The position numbers and the translations under genes are program-made. From Anaerohabitans sp036788095 (lineage in GTDB: Bacteria; Zhuqueibacterota; Zhuqueibacteria; Residuimicrobiales; Residuimicrobiaceae), in the NCBI GenBank assembly GCA_036788095.1, contig DAIQOA010000001.1, forward strand, positions 12,527 to 76,526: a stretch of 64,000 nucleotides of DNA, given 5' to 3'. Below, piece by piece: positions 55,704-64,000 of this stretch (the first letter of the stretch is position 1; each line of letters opens with the position of its first letter). The notes below the pieces were generated by a model. It worked only from the letters and a program-made list of their open reading frames with translations. It did no database searches and was not told where the DNA came from.

Positions 55704-57782
55704 TCATTCCTCTGATTTTTCATAATACAAGGCCATCTCCACCAGCATGAGCGCCAGGCCGGCCAGTAGAAAATAACGCCACCATTCACGGCCTATACGC
55801 TGTTGGCGCACGGTTTCCACCACAGAGCCGGCGTCCTCCAACACATGAAGATCATAATGGGATTGCAGAATTCCGCCCTCCACGGTCCGCAGGTCCATCT
55901 CCTGCTCTGGAAGATTGACCGCCCACTGATTGACCGTACGCTCCGAGGCCATCAGCCGATAGATTCCGATTTGGTCCGTGTGCAAATATTCGATAGCAGG
56001 CCCGGCGCTGCCTTGGGTGTTCAGCAGAGTCCGCTCCAGGCTTTGGTCCGGCCGCTGCATCATCAGGATTTTATCCAACCATGCGGCCGGCAGCAGAAAG
56101 CGCAAAGCATCGCCGGTGACCGCAGGGGCTGTCACGAATCGTCCTGCGCTGTTCAGATAGGTCACGCTGCGGTGGATCAGCGGCGCAAAAAGAGCGCGAT
56201 AGGGCAGATCGGTGAGCCGGTCGTCGAACCCCGTGGTGTAGACCAGAACAGCGCCCGAAGCCCGGCGCACTTGGTACAAAAAGGGATCGCCGGAGCTGTA
56301 CTGAATGATCGGGCTCATGGATGGCGTGGATGGACATTTGACGGCAAAGTGGAAATTCGGGTTGCCTAGGTGAGCGTTCTCAGGATCAAACAGGCCGGAG
56401 AAAATCGGATGCTGCAGGTCCGCTTTGCCCAGGGAGAATGAGGTCTGTTGGTTTTCACTGGATCCCATGACCTCGCTGAAGAGCGGCAGTCCCAGGCGGC
56501 TGTTCAAGCCCTGATTGTAGGATTTTAAATCCAGTTGAGAGCCCAGCACCAGCATCAAGCCCCTGCCGGAATCGAGAAAGCGCTTCAGCCAGTCAACCGT
56601 TTCCTGAGAAAGCGCGGCGACGTTGCAGAGGATCACCACATCGTAGGTCTCCAGCGGCTGGAACGCCAGCTGGTCCGGCTTGACCGGCTCGATGAGGAAG
56701 GGAGACGGGCGGTCGGCATCCGGCCGTAAACCGGTCTGCAGAAAATAGCCGTCGTTCGTCTCCGCGCCCGCCAGGCCGACGCGAATGTTCTCCGCTACGG
56801 TAAAACAGAAATAACAGCGGTTGTCTTCGCGCCAATCATCCTCCTCCAACTGTGCATAGCCGGATAAGAATCCGCTCTGGTCCAGCACACAGTTCCAGTT
56901 GAGATCGACGCCGGCGCCCGGTTCCAGATGAACGGCGCTCTGGGCTACCTGTTTGCCGTTAATAACGATCTGCACCAGCCGGTTGGCCTGGCGGATGTCG
57001 CCGGTATTGCGCACCGACACGGCGCCTTCGAGGAGTTTGTCTTTTTGCAGAATGGCGGAGGTGAGCTGAACCCGGCTGCAAGAAAGATTGTTGAGCGACC
57101 GGTCATGGACCGGAAGCGCATAGCGACGAATGCCGTCGGGTTTTTTGCGCGACGAATCCGGTGAAAAGCCCGAGCGCTGCAGGTCCGCGATTAGATAGAG
57201 CTCTTTGTTGATGGAATAGGAAAAAGCCAGCAGCCGTTCGCTGAACGCCAGGGCATCGTCGAAGCGGGTGGCGCGTGCGTCCAGCGGCAGCTCCTGGATT
57301 TGTTTTTTCAGCAGGGCGAAATCGTGAAAGCCGGTACGGGAGAGCTCCAGCGTGGTATCGGTGGTGGTGACCAAATACACCTCATCCCCGGGCTGAAAGG
57401 CGTCGGTCAGCTCCGCGGCGATGCCGGCGGCCTGTTCAAACAGAGTGTGGCCCGAAGCCCGGCGGCCCATGCTGCTAGAGTTATCGAGGATGATTACCGC
57501 GGTTGTTTTGGCGCGCGTCGAGGAGGCGCCGGCCGAGTGGGACCGGCAGGTCGGCCGGGCAAAACCCAAGACCAGGGCCAGCACGATCAGCGTACGCAAC
57601 AGCAGCAGCAAAAGTTGCCGCAGTTTCAGTTTGCGGATCTTTTGCTGCCGCAGCTCCAGCAGAAAACGAAGCGTGCTGAAGGGAATGATGCGCGATCGTG
57701 ATCGTGTGAATAGATGAATCAGCAAGGGAAGCAGGACGGCCGCGAGGGCGATCAGGGCAGCCGGATGCAGAAAACTTAGCGT
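55704..57782 (-). CDS. BatA-like membrane protein with von Willebrand A domain; non-standard start codon
   Basis: The protein has about 692 residues. Two hydrophobic segments lie at the N-terminus (LSFLHPAALIALAAVLLPLL and LRQLLLLLLRTLIVLALVLG), as in BatA-type proteins, followed by a VWA domain with a MIDAS-like start (AVIILDNSSSMGRR) and a long C-terminal region. A last helix (FLLAGLALMLVEMALYYE) ends it. The first usual start is TTG at 57725, but that cuts the conserved MxxFLxP...LLIHLF region. Homology instead points to ACG at 57782 with GGAGGG eight bases upstream, overlapping the gmhA stop. I annotate from 57782 with that caution. A sequence error or mutated ATG is the alternative. Confidence 0.75.
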   Translation of the reverse strand, partial: TLSFLHPAALIALAAVLLPLLIHLFTRSRSRIIPFSTLRFLLELRQQKIRKLKLRQLLLLLLRTLIVLALVLGFARPTCRSHSAGASSTRAKTTAVIILDNSSSMGRRASGHTLFEQAAGIAAELTDAFQPGDEVYLVTTTDTTLELSRTGFHDFALLKKQIQELPLDARATRFDDALAFSERLLAFSYSINKELYLIADLQRSGFSPDSSRKKPDGIRRYALPVHDRSLNNLSCSRVQLTSAILQKDKLLEGAVSVRNTGDIRQANRLVQIVINGKQVAQSAVHLEPGAGVDLNWNCVLDQSGFLSGYAQLEEDDWREDNRCYFCFTVAENIRVGLAGAETNDGYFLQTGLRPDADRPSPFLIEPVKPDQLAFQPLETYDVVILCNVAALSQETVDWLKRFLDSGRGLMLVLGSQLDLKSYNQGLNSRLGLPLFSEVMGSSENQQTSFSLGKADLQHPIFSGLFDPENAHLGNPNFHFAVKCPSTPSMSPIIQYSSGDPFLYQVRRASGAVLVYTTGFDDRLTDLPYRALFAPLIHRSVTYLNSAGRFVTAPAVTGDALRFLLPAAWLDKILMMQRPDQSLERTLLNTQGSAGPAIEYLHTDQIGIYRLMASERTVNQWAVNLPEQEMDLRTVEGGILQSHYDLHVLEDAGSVVETVRQQRIGREWWRYFLLAGLALMLVEMALYYEKSEE

Positions 57783-58363
57783 AACGCGGTCCCTCCAGCT
57801 GGGAATAAGGTGTCTTCGATGATCTCACACCAGATATGGATAATGGCGATCTGTCCTTCCTGCACATGCTGCGAGGTGGAAGACGGCACGACCAGAGCGG
57901 CGTCCGCCTGCCGGGCCATTTCGCCGCCGGTTTTGCCGGACAGCACCATGGTTTGCATTTGCTTTTGTTTCGCCGCGGCCATGGCTTTGAGCACGTTAGG
58001 AGAGCCGCCGCTGGTGCTCAAGCCGATAAAGATATCGCCCGGCTGCCCAAGCGCTTCGACCTGCTTGGAGAACACCTGATCATAACCGTAATCATTGCCG
58101 ATGGCGGTGAGGATGGAGGTGTCGGTGCTCAAGGCCAGGGCGGGAAGGGGTGCGCGGTCTTTTTGCAGCCGGCCCACCAGTTCAGCGGCGAAATGCTGGC
58201 TGTCGGCCGCGCTGCCGCCGTTGCCGCAGATCATCAGTTTATTGCCGCGTCGGAGACAGGCGACCATCTCATCCGCCAGCGCTTGAATTTTTTCGCTGTC
58301 TTGGAGGAGCAACTCCATCACCCGGGCGCTTTCCGTCAAACGTCCTCGAACCAATTCGCTCAT
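57776..58363 (-). CDS. gmhA: Phosphoheptose isomerase (SIS domain)
   Basis: The protein has 195 residues. It converts sedoheptulose-7-phosphate to D-glycero-D-manno-heptose-7-phosphate for LPS core synthesis. The SIS motif MICGNGGSAADSQHFAAELV and the GDIFIGLSTSGGSPNVLKAM stretch are clear. Near the end, VQEGQIAIIHIWCEIIED keeps the Gln and the catalytic His that I align with Q172 and H180 of the E. coli enzyme. ATG 58363 overlaps the cpsB-like stop (ATGA). An alternative reading as another SIS isomerase, for example a DiaA-like regulator, is less likely given the neighbours. Confidence 0.88.
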   Translation of the reverse strand: MSELVRGRLTESARVMELLLQDSEKIQALADEMVACLRRGNKLMICGNGGSAADSQHFAAELVGRLQKDRAPLPALALSTDTSILTAIGNDYGYDQVFSKQVEALGQPGDIFIGLSTSGGSPNVLKAMAAAKQKQMQTMVLSGKTGGEMARQADAALVVPSSTSQHVQEGQIAIIHIWCEIIEDTLFPAGGTALR

Positions 58364-59160
58364 TTTTTTAATCCAACCTTTCTCAATAAGGACTTCCATT
58401 TTTCAGCCGCATCCTGGGGGACTTGCGGTCTTACCGGCTCCACGGTCACTTCCTCGCCCGCCAGGATTCGGCGCGGATTGTCCACGAACAGGCGCTGAGC
58501 CTGTTCCAGCCCCCAGCGATCGCAGACGAATTGGAACGCGGCCTTGAGTTTGAACGGCCGCATTTTGACATCATGCGCATCAGAAGACACGACCGCCGCC
58601 AGCTGGTGGTCCAGCAGGGTGATCGCGGTAGCGCGGACGTTCTGGCCGAAACTGCCCAGCAGACTGCCGGCGTTGATCTGCAGCAGCGCGCCGCGTTCGA
58701 CAAAATCAAAGGCTTTACTCGGATCCGCCAGAATCTTGGCATACCGTTCCGGATGGGCCACTACCGGAATGTGATCCTCGAGCAGGCAATCAAAAAATGT
58801 CTTGGCCACGAAATCGGGGATCAGGTTCATGGGGAATTCCACCAGAAAGTAGCGGCGGTTGCCGCCGTAGGTGGCGATCCGGCGGGTAAAGTCGATGTCG
58901 GGTTGAATGAACAATTCGGCGCCGAGATGAATGCGAATGTCGATGTGTTCCGCTGCGGCGCGCTGAACCAATTCATTATAAAGCTTGATGATGGTCGATT
59001 CTTCGTCCAGGTCTTTTTTGGACATCACATGCGGCGTGCAGACCACTTGGCTGATGCCGTCCGCCGCTCCCTGACGCAGCATCTCCATAGTCGTTTTCCA
59101 GGAATCCGATCCGTCGTCCCAATGCGGTAATAGATGTGTGTGCAGGTCGATGAAAGACAT
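58360..59160 (-). CDS. PHP-type tyrosine-protein phosphatase (CpsB/CapC family)
   Basis: The protein has 266 residues. It is a PHP-fold metal-dependent phosphatase that in capsule systems removes phosphate from a tyrosine kinase. PHP motifs occur in order: FIDLHTHLLPHWDDGSDS at the start, VVCTPHVM, HLGAELFIQPDI, PVVAHPERYAKI and AAVVSSDAHDVKMRP. No tyrosine kinase gene is nearby. It is coupled to gmhA by an ATGA overlap, so surface sugar production and its control may be linked; this is inference. A histidinol-phosphatase-like role is the alternative. Confidence 0.9.
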   Translation of the reverse strand: MSFIDLHTHLLPHWDDGSDSWKTTMEMLRQGAADGISQVVCTPHVMSKKDLDEESTIIKLYNELVQRAAAEHIDIRIHLGAELFIQPDIDFTRRIATYGGNRRYFLVEFPMNLIPDFVAKTFFDCLLEDHIPVVAHPERYAKILADPSKAFDFVERGALLQINAGSLLGSFGQNVRATAITLLDHQLAAVVSSDAHDVKMRPFKLKAAFQFVCDRWGLEQAQRLFVDNPRRILAGEEVTVEPVRPQVPQDAAEKWKSLLRKVGLKK

Positions 59161-59206
59161 ACGCGGTGATCTTTCGAGAACAAAGCCGTTAGGATAAAGG
59201 CGCTGC

Positions 59207-59950
59207 TTATTTATAATGAACAGCCTGGCTGAAAGCCCGTATCAATCCCAGATCCCGATGCTTTTCCAGAATGTTGCCGGTGACGATGAAACCGGCGCCC
59301 GCCTGCACCTTGGCGGCCGCCTCCTCCGGCGTGCGGATGCCGCCGCCGACGATCATCGGCAGTGAACAACACTTTTTAATGGCGTGGATCATGGGTTCCG
59401 GAACGGACTGCTTGGCGCCGCTGCCCGCCTCCAGATAGATCAGTTTAAAGCCGAGGTATTCCGCCGCCATGGCATGCGCCATGGCGATCTCGGGTTTTTC
59501 CCGCGGCAACGGTTTGGTGTCGCTGAGAAATTGGGCGGAGGTGGCGTTGCCCGATTCTACGAACATATAGGCGGTGGAGATGGCCTCCAGATTCATCGAA
59601 CGGATGATCGGCGCGGCAAACACCTGGTCGCTGATCAGGTGGGTGGGATTGCGGCCGCTGATCAGGGAGATAAACAGGATGGCGTCTGCGTACGGGGACA
59701 GCTGGCGTGTGCTGCCCGGAAAAATGATCAGCGGCAGAGAGCATCGTTCCTTGATGGCTTGGATCAGACCGTCGAACAGATGGGAGAACAACAGGCTGCC
59801 GCCGATCAACAGCGCATCCACGCCCCCTTGCTCGCAAAACCCGGCCAGCCGCACGGCTTCCTCGACAGGCTGCTTGTCCGGATCGATCAGCACAAGATAG
59901 CCGGCGCCTTTTTTCTCTTTTGTTTGCAACAGGTTGTTCTGAACGTTCAC
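59207..59950 (-). CDS. Geranylgeranylglyceryl phosphate synthase family protein (GGGPS/PcrB-like)
   Basis: The protein has 247 residues. It is a TIM-barrel prenyltransferase joining a polyprenyl diphosphate to sn-glycerol-1-phosphate, the first ether bond of archaeal-type lipids. Typical stretches are YLVLIDPDKQP, LIGGSLLFSHLFD, LPLIIFPGSTRQLSPYADA, ILFISLISGRNPTHLI, KLIYLEAGSGAKQSVPEPMI and IVGGGIRTPEEAAAKVQAGA. YLEAGSGA points to the GGGPS side rather than Bacillus PcrB. GTG 59950, with GAGG 6 bases upstream, is the start; the open frame continues upstream into alaS without support. Members occur in FCB bacteria. Its product here, and whether ether lipids are made, is unknown. Confidence 0.9.
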   Translation of the reverse strand: MNVQNNLLQTKEKKGAGYLVLIDPDKQPVEEAVRLAGFCEQGGVDALLIGGSLLFSHLFDGLIQAIKERCSLPLIIFPGSTRQLSPYADAILFISLISGRNPTHLISDQVFAAPIIRSMNLEAISTAYMFVESGNATSAQFLSDTKPLPREKPEIAMAHAMAAEYLGFKLIYLEAGSGAKQSVPEPMIHAIKKCCSLPMIVGGGIRTPEEAAAKVQAGAGFIVTGNILEKHRDLGLIRAFSQAVHYK

Positions 59951-60063
59951 TTCGTACCTCGGTCTATAGAGTGGAGGCTGCTCATGCGCCGGCGCTGAAC
60001 CGCATCGCTGCCGGGCGCATCCCGAATCCATACTCCCTATGTGTATGTAACGGCTGTTCGGGC

Positions 60064-62688
60064 TCAGCCGATCATTCCGGCGAGGATCACCGGCGTCTGC
60101 TGCAAGGCGGATGCCACTTTGTCGATCTCTTTGGCGCCGGCGAGGGCCATGTGCGGTTGTCCGCCGCCGCTGCCGCCGGCGAGGGCGGCGACACGTTTGA
60201 CGATCTCGCCCGCTTTGAGCTTTTTCGAATCGATCAAATCCTTGCTGACCACGCAAAGAAAATTGGCTTTGTTGTCCATGATCAGCGCCAGGACGGCCAC
60301 GCCTGATTTCATTTTTTCCCGCAACAGATCGCCCATCTGCCGCAGTTCATCGATGCCGGCCGCCTGCACCTCGGCGGCGATTAGGGAAACCCCGCGCACC
60401 GTCTGAATGCGCGCCAGCAGATCGTCGGTTTCACCGGCCGCGGATTGCTGCCGCAGTTTGCGCAATTCCTGCTCCAGGGTTTTCCGCTCCTCGATCAGTC
60501 TGCGCACCCGCTCGCAGATCTCATCCGGCCGGCACCCCAGCAGCACGGCCGATTCGTTCACCCCGTCCTGCTGCGAGCGGAACAGGTCGATAAAACCTGT
60601 GCCGGTGGCGCACTCGATGCGGCGGATGCCGGCCGCCACCGCGCTCTCGGCGGTGATGGCGAAGACACCGATCTCACCGGTGGCGCGCACATGGGTTCCG
60701 CCGCACAGTTCGCGGGAAAAACCGGCGACCTCCACCATGCGCACCCGCTCGCCGTATTTTTCGCCGAACAACGCCATGGCGCCCATCGCCCGCGCTTGCT
60801 CCAGAGCCATCTCCTGCCAGGAGACGGAACGATTGGTCTGGATCTGCTCATTGACAATATCTTCGATCTGCCGCAATTGCGCGGCAGCCACTTTTTCAAA
60901 ATGGGAGAAATCAAAACGCATCTGCCGCGGCCCGACCCAGGAGCCGGATTGATGCACATGATCGCCCAACACGGTGCGCAGCGCCTTGTGCGTCAGATGG
61001 GTCACAGTGTGGTTGCGCTCCGTGGCCCGGCGCTTGGCCCGGTCGATCTCAGCCAGCACGGTTTCGCCGGCGACGGGAGAACGGCCCTGCAGGACACGGC
61101 CAAAGTGGACGATGTGCTCGCCCAGCTTGCGCGTGTCCGAGACCTGAAAGGTAGACTCTTTGCCCGAGATCAGACCGGTGTCCGCCACCTGGCCGCCGGA
61201 TTCGGCGTAGAACGGCGTGTGCTTGAGCACGATCTTGTCCGGCTCCACATGGATTGCAACGGTCTCGACCTGATCCTGTTCATAGCCGACGAATTGCGAG
61301 CCGGTCTCGCGGGTCACGATCTCTATCGTGGCGTACTTGATGTCCTGGGCTTTGCTGGAGCGCTCGCGCTGGCGTTCCATCTCCTGATCAAAGCCGGCGA
61401 CGTCGACGCTGAGCTGCTTCTCCTCAGCCATCAACTGGGTGAGGTCCAGGGGAAAGCCATAGGTGTCGTGCAGGACAAAAGCGTCGACGCCTGGAAACAC
61501 GGTTTGTTTTTTTGTCAGAATCTGGTTGGCCTTGGCTTCGAAAATTTCAATGCCGCGGTCCAGAGTGCGGCCAAAGCCCTCTTCCTCCGCGTGCAGCACG
61601 CGGCTGATATACTCCTGGCGCTGCCGGATCTCCGGATAGGCATCGCCCATGGATGCGGCCAGCGGCGCCACCAGCTGGTGGATGAACGGTTCCTGCATGC
61701 CCAGCACGCGTCCGAAACGGGCGGCACGGCGCAACAACCGGCGCAGCACATAACCGCGGCCTTCGTTGCCCGGAATGGCGCCATCGGCAATGGCAAAGCT
61801 CAGGCTGCGGATGTGGTCGCACAGCACTCGAAAGGGCACCCCCGCTTCGCCGTCGCTGTAGGGTTTGCCGGTCAAGCGGCTGATCTCCGCGATGATCGGT
61901 TGGAATAGATCGATGTCATAATTGGAGCTCTTGCGCTGCAGGATGGAGCAGAGCCGCTCAAAGCCGGCGCCGGTGTCCACGTGTTTGGCAGGCAGCATCC
62001 GCAGCTCGCCGTTTTCACTGCGGTTGTATTGGATGAAAACCAGATTCCACAGCTCGATATAGCGCGCACAGCCTCCATTGACCGCGCAGACATGGCCCGG
62101 GCCGCGCTGATCGCAGAAATCCGGGCCGCGATCCAGATGGATCTCTGAACAGGGTCCGCACGGGCCGGTGTCGCCCATCTCCCAGAAATTGTCCTTTTTA
62201 CCGAACCGGAGAATTTGCGCCGGATGGATGTCCGTGTGTTTTTTCCACATCTCGGCCGCCTCTTCATCCGCCTCCACATGGTCGATTGGGTCACCGGCAA
62301 AGACCGTGGCCCAGAGCCGGTCTTTGGGCAATTGCCAGACTTGCGTCAGCAGCTCCCAGGCCCATTCGATGGCTTCGGTTTTGAAATAGTCGCCAAAGGA
62401 CCAGTTGCCGAGCATCTCGAAAAAGGTGTGATGATAGGTGTCGCGGCCGACCTCTTCCAGGTCATTATGCTTGCCCGACACGCGGATGCATTTTTGCGAA
62501 TCGACCACGCGTGGATGTTCGGCCCTGGCGGCGCCGAGAAAGATGTCCTTGAATTGGTTCATGCCTGCGTTGGTAAAGATCAGCGTGGGATCGTTCTGCG
62601 GGATCACCGGCGCACTGGGAACGATGTGATGCCCTTTGGATGCGAAAAAATCAAGAAACGATTGTCGTATTTCGTTGGAGGTCATCAT
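60064..62688 (-). CDS. alaS: Alanyl-tRNA synthetase
   Basis: This is an 874-residue class II synthetase that charges tRNA-Ala and edits Ser/Gly mischarging. The catalytic domain (SNEIRQSFLDFFASKGHHIV, LIFTNAGMNQFKDIFLG, NWSFGDYFKTEAIEWAWELL), the editing domain with the zinc-site His pair of NHTVTHLTHKAL and the later CGGTHVRATGEIG (Cys and His ligands), and the C-terminal C-Ala domain ending in the Gly-rich GGSGGGQPHMALAGAK are all present. Start is at ATG 62688, or 62685 one codon later. It follows the mrr-like gene and precedes the GGGP synthase gene in the same direction. Confidence 0.97.
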   Translation of the reverse strand: MMTSNEIRQSFLDFFASKGHHIVPSAPVIPQNDPTLIFTNAGMNQFKDIFLGAARAEHPRVVDSQKCIRVSGKHNDLEEVGRDTYHHTFFEMLGNWSFGDYFKTEAIEWAWELLTQVWQLPKDRLWATVFAGDPIDHVEADEEAAEMWKKHTDIHPAQILRFGKKDNFWEMGDTGPCGPCSEIHLDRGPDFCDQRGPGHVCAVNGGCARYIELWNLVFIQYNRSENGELRMLPAKHVDTGAGFERLCSILQRKSSNYDIDLFQPIIAEISRLTGKPYSDGEAGVPFRVLCDHIRSLSFAIADGAIPGNEGRGYVLRRLLRRAARFGRVLGMQEPFIHQLVAPLAASMGDAYPEIRQRQEYISRVLHAEEEGFGRTLDRGIEIFEAKANQILTKKQTVFPGVDAFVLHDTYGFPLDLTQLMAEEKQLSVDVAGFDQEMERQRERSSKAQDIKYATIEIVTRETGSQFVGYEQDQVETVAIHVEPDKIVLKHTPFYAESGGQVADTGLISGKESTFQVSDTRKLGEHIVHFGRVLQGRSPVAGETVLAEIDRAKRRATERNHTVTHLTHKALRTVLGDHVHQSGSWVGPRQMRFDFSHFEKVAAAQLRQIEDIVNEQIQTNRSVSWQEMALEQARAMGAMALFGEKYGERVRMVEVAGFSRELCGGTHVRATGEIGVFAITAESAVAAGIRRIECATGTGFIDLFRSQQDGVNESAVLLGCRPDEICERVRRLIEERKTLEQELRKLRQQSAAGETDDLLARIQTVRGVSLIAAEVQAAGIDELRQMGDLLREKMKSGVAVLALIMDNKANFLCVVSKDLIDSKKLKAGEIVKRVAALAGGSGGGQPHMALAGAKEIDKVASALQQTPVILAGMIG

Positions 62689-62726
62689 AAAACGGTCTTT
62701 TTTCCTTATTAAGTTTTTAGCTATAG

Positions 62727-63332
62727 CTAAATATCAGAAAAATAATCCGTGTCGATCCGTTTAATTTCATAGGCGGCTTCTGCGGCAACACCAACGCCAA
62801 AATCGATCATGTATTGAGCCAGTTGTTCGCCGTCTATGAGTATAATTTTATTTTCTAAATTAGACGCAAAATCTTTTGCGGTCTCACAGAATCGCGAAGT
62901 GGTGATAAAGATGCCTTTGCGGGCGCGTTTGCCTTGCAGTGCTCCGGCAAATTTTTGGATTTCTGGTCTAGAAACAGGCTCTTCCCTGTGGTGTGTTCGG
63001 GCTGCTTTATATTCTGCAAACTGACGAAGAAATTTTATGTTGATTTCCGTGGGATTAGCATCGAGCGCTTTGCGGCCTCGCTCTGTAATGCGAAAAACGC
63101 CACGTTTCGTGTTCTCTATCAGCCGGGCCATTTTCAAATGAGCACGCGTCCAGGCGATTCTATTATTGATAATGCTCTGCTGCCCACTGGGTAAAAGTGC
63201 TTTTTGTTCATCCTCTGTTAAATTGAACCGTCGGGTCAAAGTGTCAAAGGCATCTTGGTTGGTATGCTCTTGTCCATCACCGGCAAATTCAAGTAACGGC
63301 AACATGATGCTTTGAAAATCAGGAATCGCCAT
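62727..63332 (-). CDS. Mrr-like restriction protein with catalytic core missing
   Basis: The protein has 201 residues; E. coli Mrr has about 304. The N-terminal winged-helix domain of Mrr is present (MAIPDFQSIMLPLLEFAGD, LLPSGQQSIINNRIAWTRAH, FRITERGRKALDANPTEINI, KFLRQFAEYK). The end of Mrr follows directly: SRPEIQKFAGALQGKRARKG, IFITTSRF, ILIDGEQLAQYMIDFGVGVA, YEIKRIDTDYF. The stretch that should hold the PD-(D/E)XK nuclease core (GDGGIDG and QAK motifs) is absent, without a frameshift. It is AT-richer than alaS and recX on either side. ATG 63332 follows TAGGAAAT. It may be a relic, or a protein that still binds DNA but cannot cut. Confidence 0.82.
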   Translation of the reverse strand: MAIPDFQSIMLPLLEFAGDGQEHTNQDAFDTLTRRFNLTEDEQKALLPSGQQSIINNRIAWTRAHLKMARLIENTKRGVFRITERGRKALDANPTEINIKFLRQFAEYKAARTHHREEPVSRPEIQKFAGALQGKRARKGIFITTSRFCETAKDFASNLENKIILIDGEQLAQYMIDFGVGVAAEAAYEIKRIDTDYFSDI

Positions 63333-63436
63333 ATTTCCTACCGAGCTAGTACAGATCAGCCGACAATGATTATCAACGTTATTGCTTTGAAGGGTCTGTT
63401 GCTTGTCCGTTCGAGAAATTGGCAAATAAGACAGAT

Positions 63437-64000
63437 TTAATAATCATCCCAATCCTCCAGAACCTCGGAGACTACATCCCAGGAGAACCCGCGGCGAAGC
63501 AAAAAGTCGGACACCCGCTGCTTGGCCTTGCGCTCGTCCAGAGCGCCGCAGCTTTTTTTTCGTTTTTCCGCCAGCGCCCGGGCCACCTGGCTTTCCGTCT
63601 GGTTCTCGTAGGCCTTGGCAAGGCCCGCGGTGATCTCTGTCTCCGACAAGCCTTTCTGCTTTAATTCCCGCTGCAGCAGAATCTTGCCCGCCGGTCGCGT
63701 CGCCATGCGGTTCTGGCTGAAAGAGCGGGCAAAGGCATCGTCGTCGATCAGCTGCAGCCGCTCCAGCTCCTGCAGCACTGCGTCGATCACCGTTGCGGAG
63801 AACTTCGCCATAGCCAGACGATCGGCGAGCTCACGGCGGCTGCGCGCCCGCACGGCCAGCAGCCGCAACGCTTTCTGTTTCGCGCGGTGGCGCTCCTCCA
63901 AGCCGAGGATCTCCGCCACCCTCTCGTCGGACAGCTCGTCGCCCCGGGCGATGCCGGATTTGACCAACACATCCTGATCCAGGCCAAAGGCAAAAACGTT
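63437..64000 (-). CDS. recX: Regulatory protein RecX (5' truncated by window)
   Basis: RecX binds RecA filaments and limits their activity. The visible 187 residues include VFAFGLDQDVLVKSGIARGD at the truncated start, where typical RecX reads FAFGLDEE, followed by LRLLAVRARSRRELADRLAM, VLQELERLQLIDDDAFARSF and SDFLLRRGFSWDVVSEVLED. These are the three-helix repeats of the family. The frame runs off the window end at 64000, so a GTG at 63970 is not the true start. recX next to alaS is a common order; here a mrr-like gene lies between them. Confidence 0.93.
   Translation of the reverse strand, partial: NVFAFGLDQDVLVKSGIARGDELSDERVAEILGLEERHRAKQKALRLLAVRARSRRELADRLAMAKFSATVIDAVLQELERLQLIDDDAFARSFSQNRMATRPAGKILLQRELKQKGLSETEITAGLAKAYENQTESQVARALAEKRKKSCGALDERKAKQRVSDFLLRRGFSWDVVSEVLEDWDDY

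Noticed and set aside
60445..61908. Plus-strand open frame (487 residues) opposite alaS
   Set aside because: Shadow of alaS; no motif and no start signals.

Overview
The window reads as chromosome from a Gram-negative bacterium of the FCB superphylum. The closest match by style is an uncultivated lineage such as KSB1, Calditrichota or Ignavibacteria; this is inference from gene content, not a phylogeny. The clues are: several secreted proteins ending in a FlgD/type IX-like C-terminal domain (YPNPFNP followed by GxYxYRIKAG-like strands); a PorV/PorQ-like outer-membrane protein; TonB-dependent receptors with an N-terminal carboxypeptidase-regulatory domain; LptD; a bacterial geranylgeranylglyceryl-phosphate synthase; and a SerB-like/SerA fusion. 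No rRNA, tRNA or CRISPR array was seen. About 46 protein genes are supported, mostly tightly packed and GC-rich, with a few AT-richer islands (about 25.0-26.0 kb and 62.7-63.4 kb).

Layout. 1-1499: the end of a phosphate (pst) operon with two PstB-type ATPases whose motif losses are complementary. 1551-3556: a phosphoesterase and two small membrane proteins. 3901-18403: a co-directional surface/secretion block made of two type IX-like secreted proteins, two lipoproteins, two TonB-dependent receptors and a PorV-like protein. 18583-20432: Ogt, a NUDT22-like Nudix protein and an SSB-like protein. 20537-24494 (minus): rarA then lptD. 24.5-26.0 kb: a sparse region with a small membrane gene and a GxxExxY gene framed by inverted short motifs. 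26024-29342: an anion/amino-acid symporter, a YbaN-like protein and an APC permease. 29457-30308 (minus): an exported TIM-barrel isomerase-like protein. 30598-33363: a two-gene citrate lyase-like operon, a CitD-CitE fusion plus CitF. 33589-38315: secD, secF, a STAS protein and purA. 38360-41528: a lamin-tail surface protein, a repeat-like intergenic stretch and a solute:sodium symporter. 41543-46280 (minus): photolyase, gcvP and a cold-shock protein. 46578-52621: a sugar isomerase-like protein, a secreted C39-like protease, a SerB-like/SerA fusion and a thioesterase. 52643-64000 (minus): a long run, in transcription order recX, mrr-like, alaS, GGGP synthase, cpsB-like, gmhA, a BatA-like VWA protein, hflX and a propeller protein.

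How it fits together. Much of the window serves the envelope: protein export (SecDF), LPS placement (LptD) and heptose synthesis (GmhA), a PHP-type phosphatase, surface proteins, and nutrient uptake by phosphate, amino-acid and TonB routes. The most unusual points are the asymmetric PstB pair, the CitD-CitE fusion whose CitD part has Lys where the prosthetic-group Ser is expected, an Mrr-like protein that seems to have lost its catalytic core and sits between recX and alaS, the fused serine-biosynthesis enzyme with an altered HAD motif, and a VWA protein with no normal start codon where homology places its N-terminus. No single obviously new multi-gene defence or metabolic system was found. 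The PstB pair and the citDE-citF pair are the best candidates for undescribed biochemistry.
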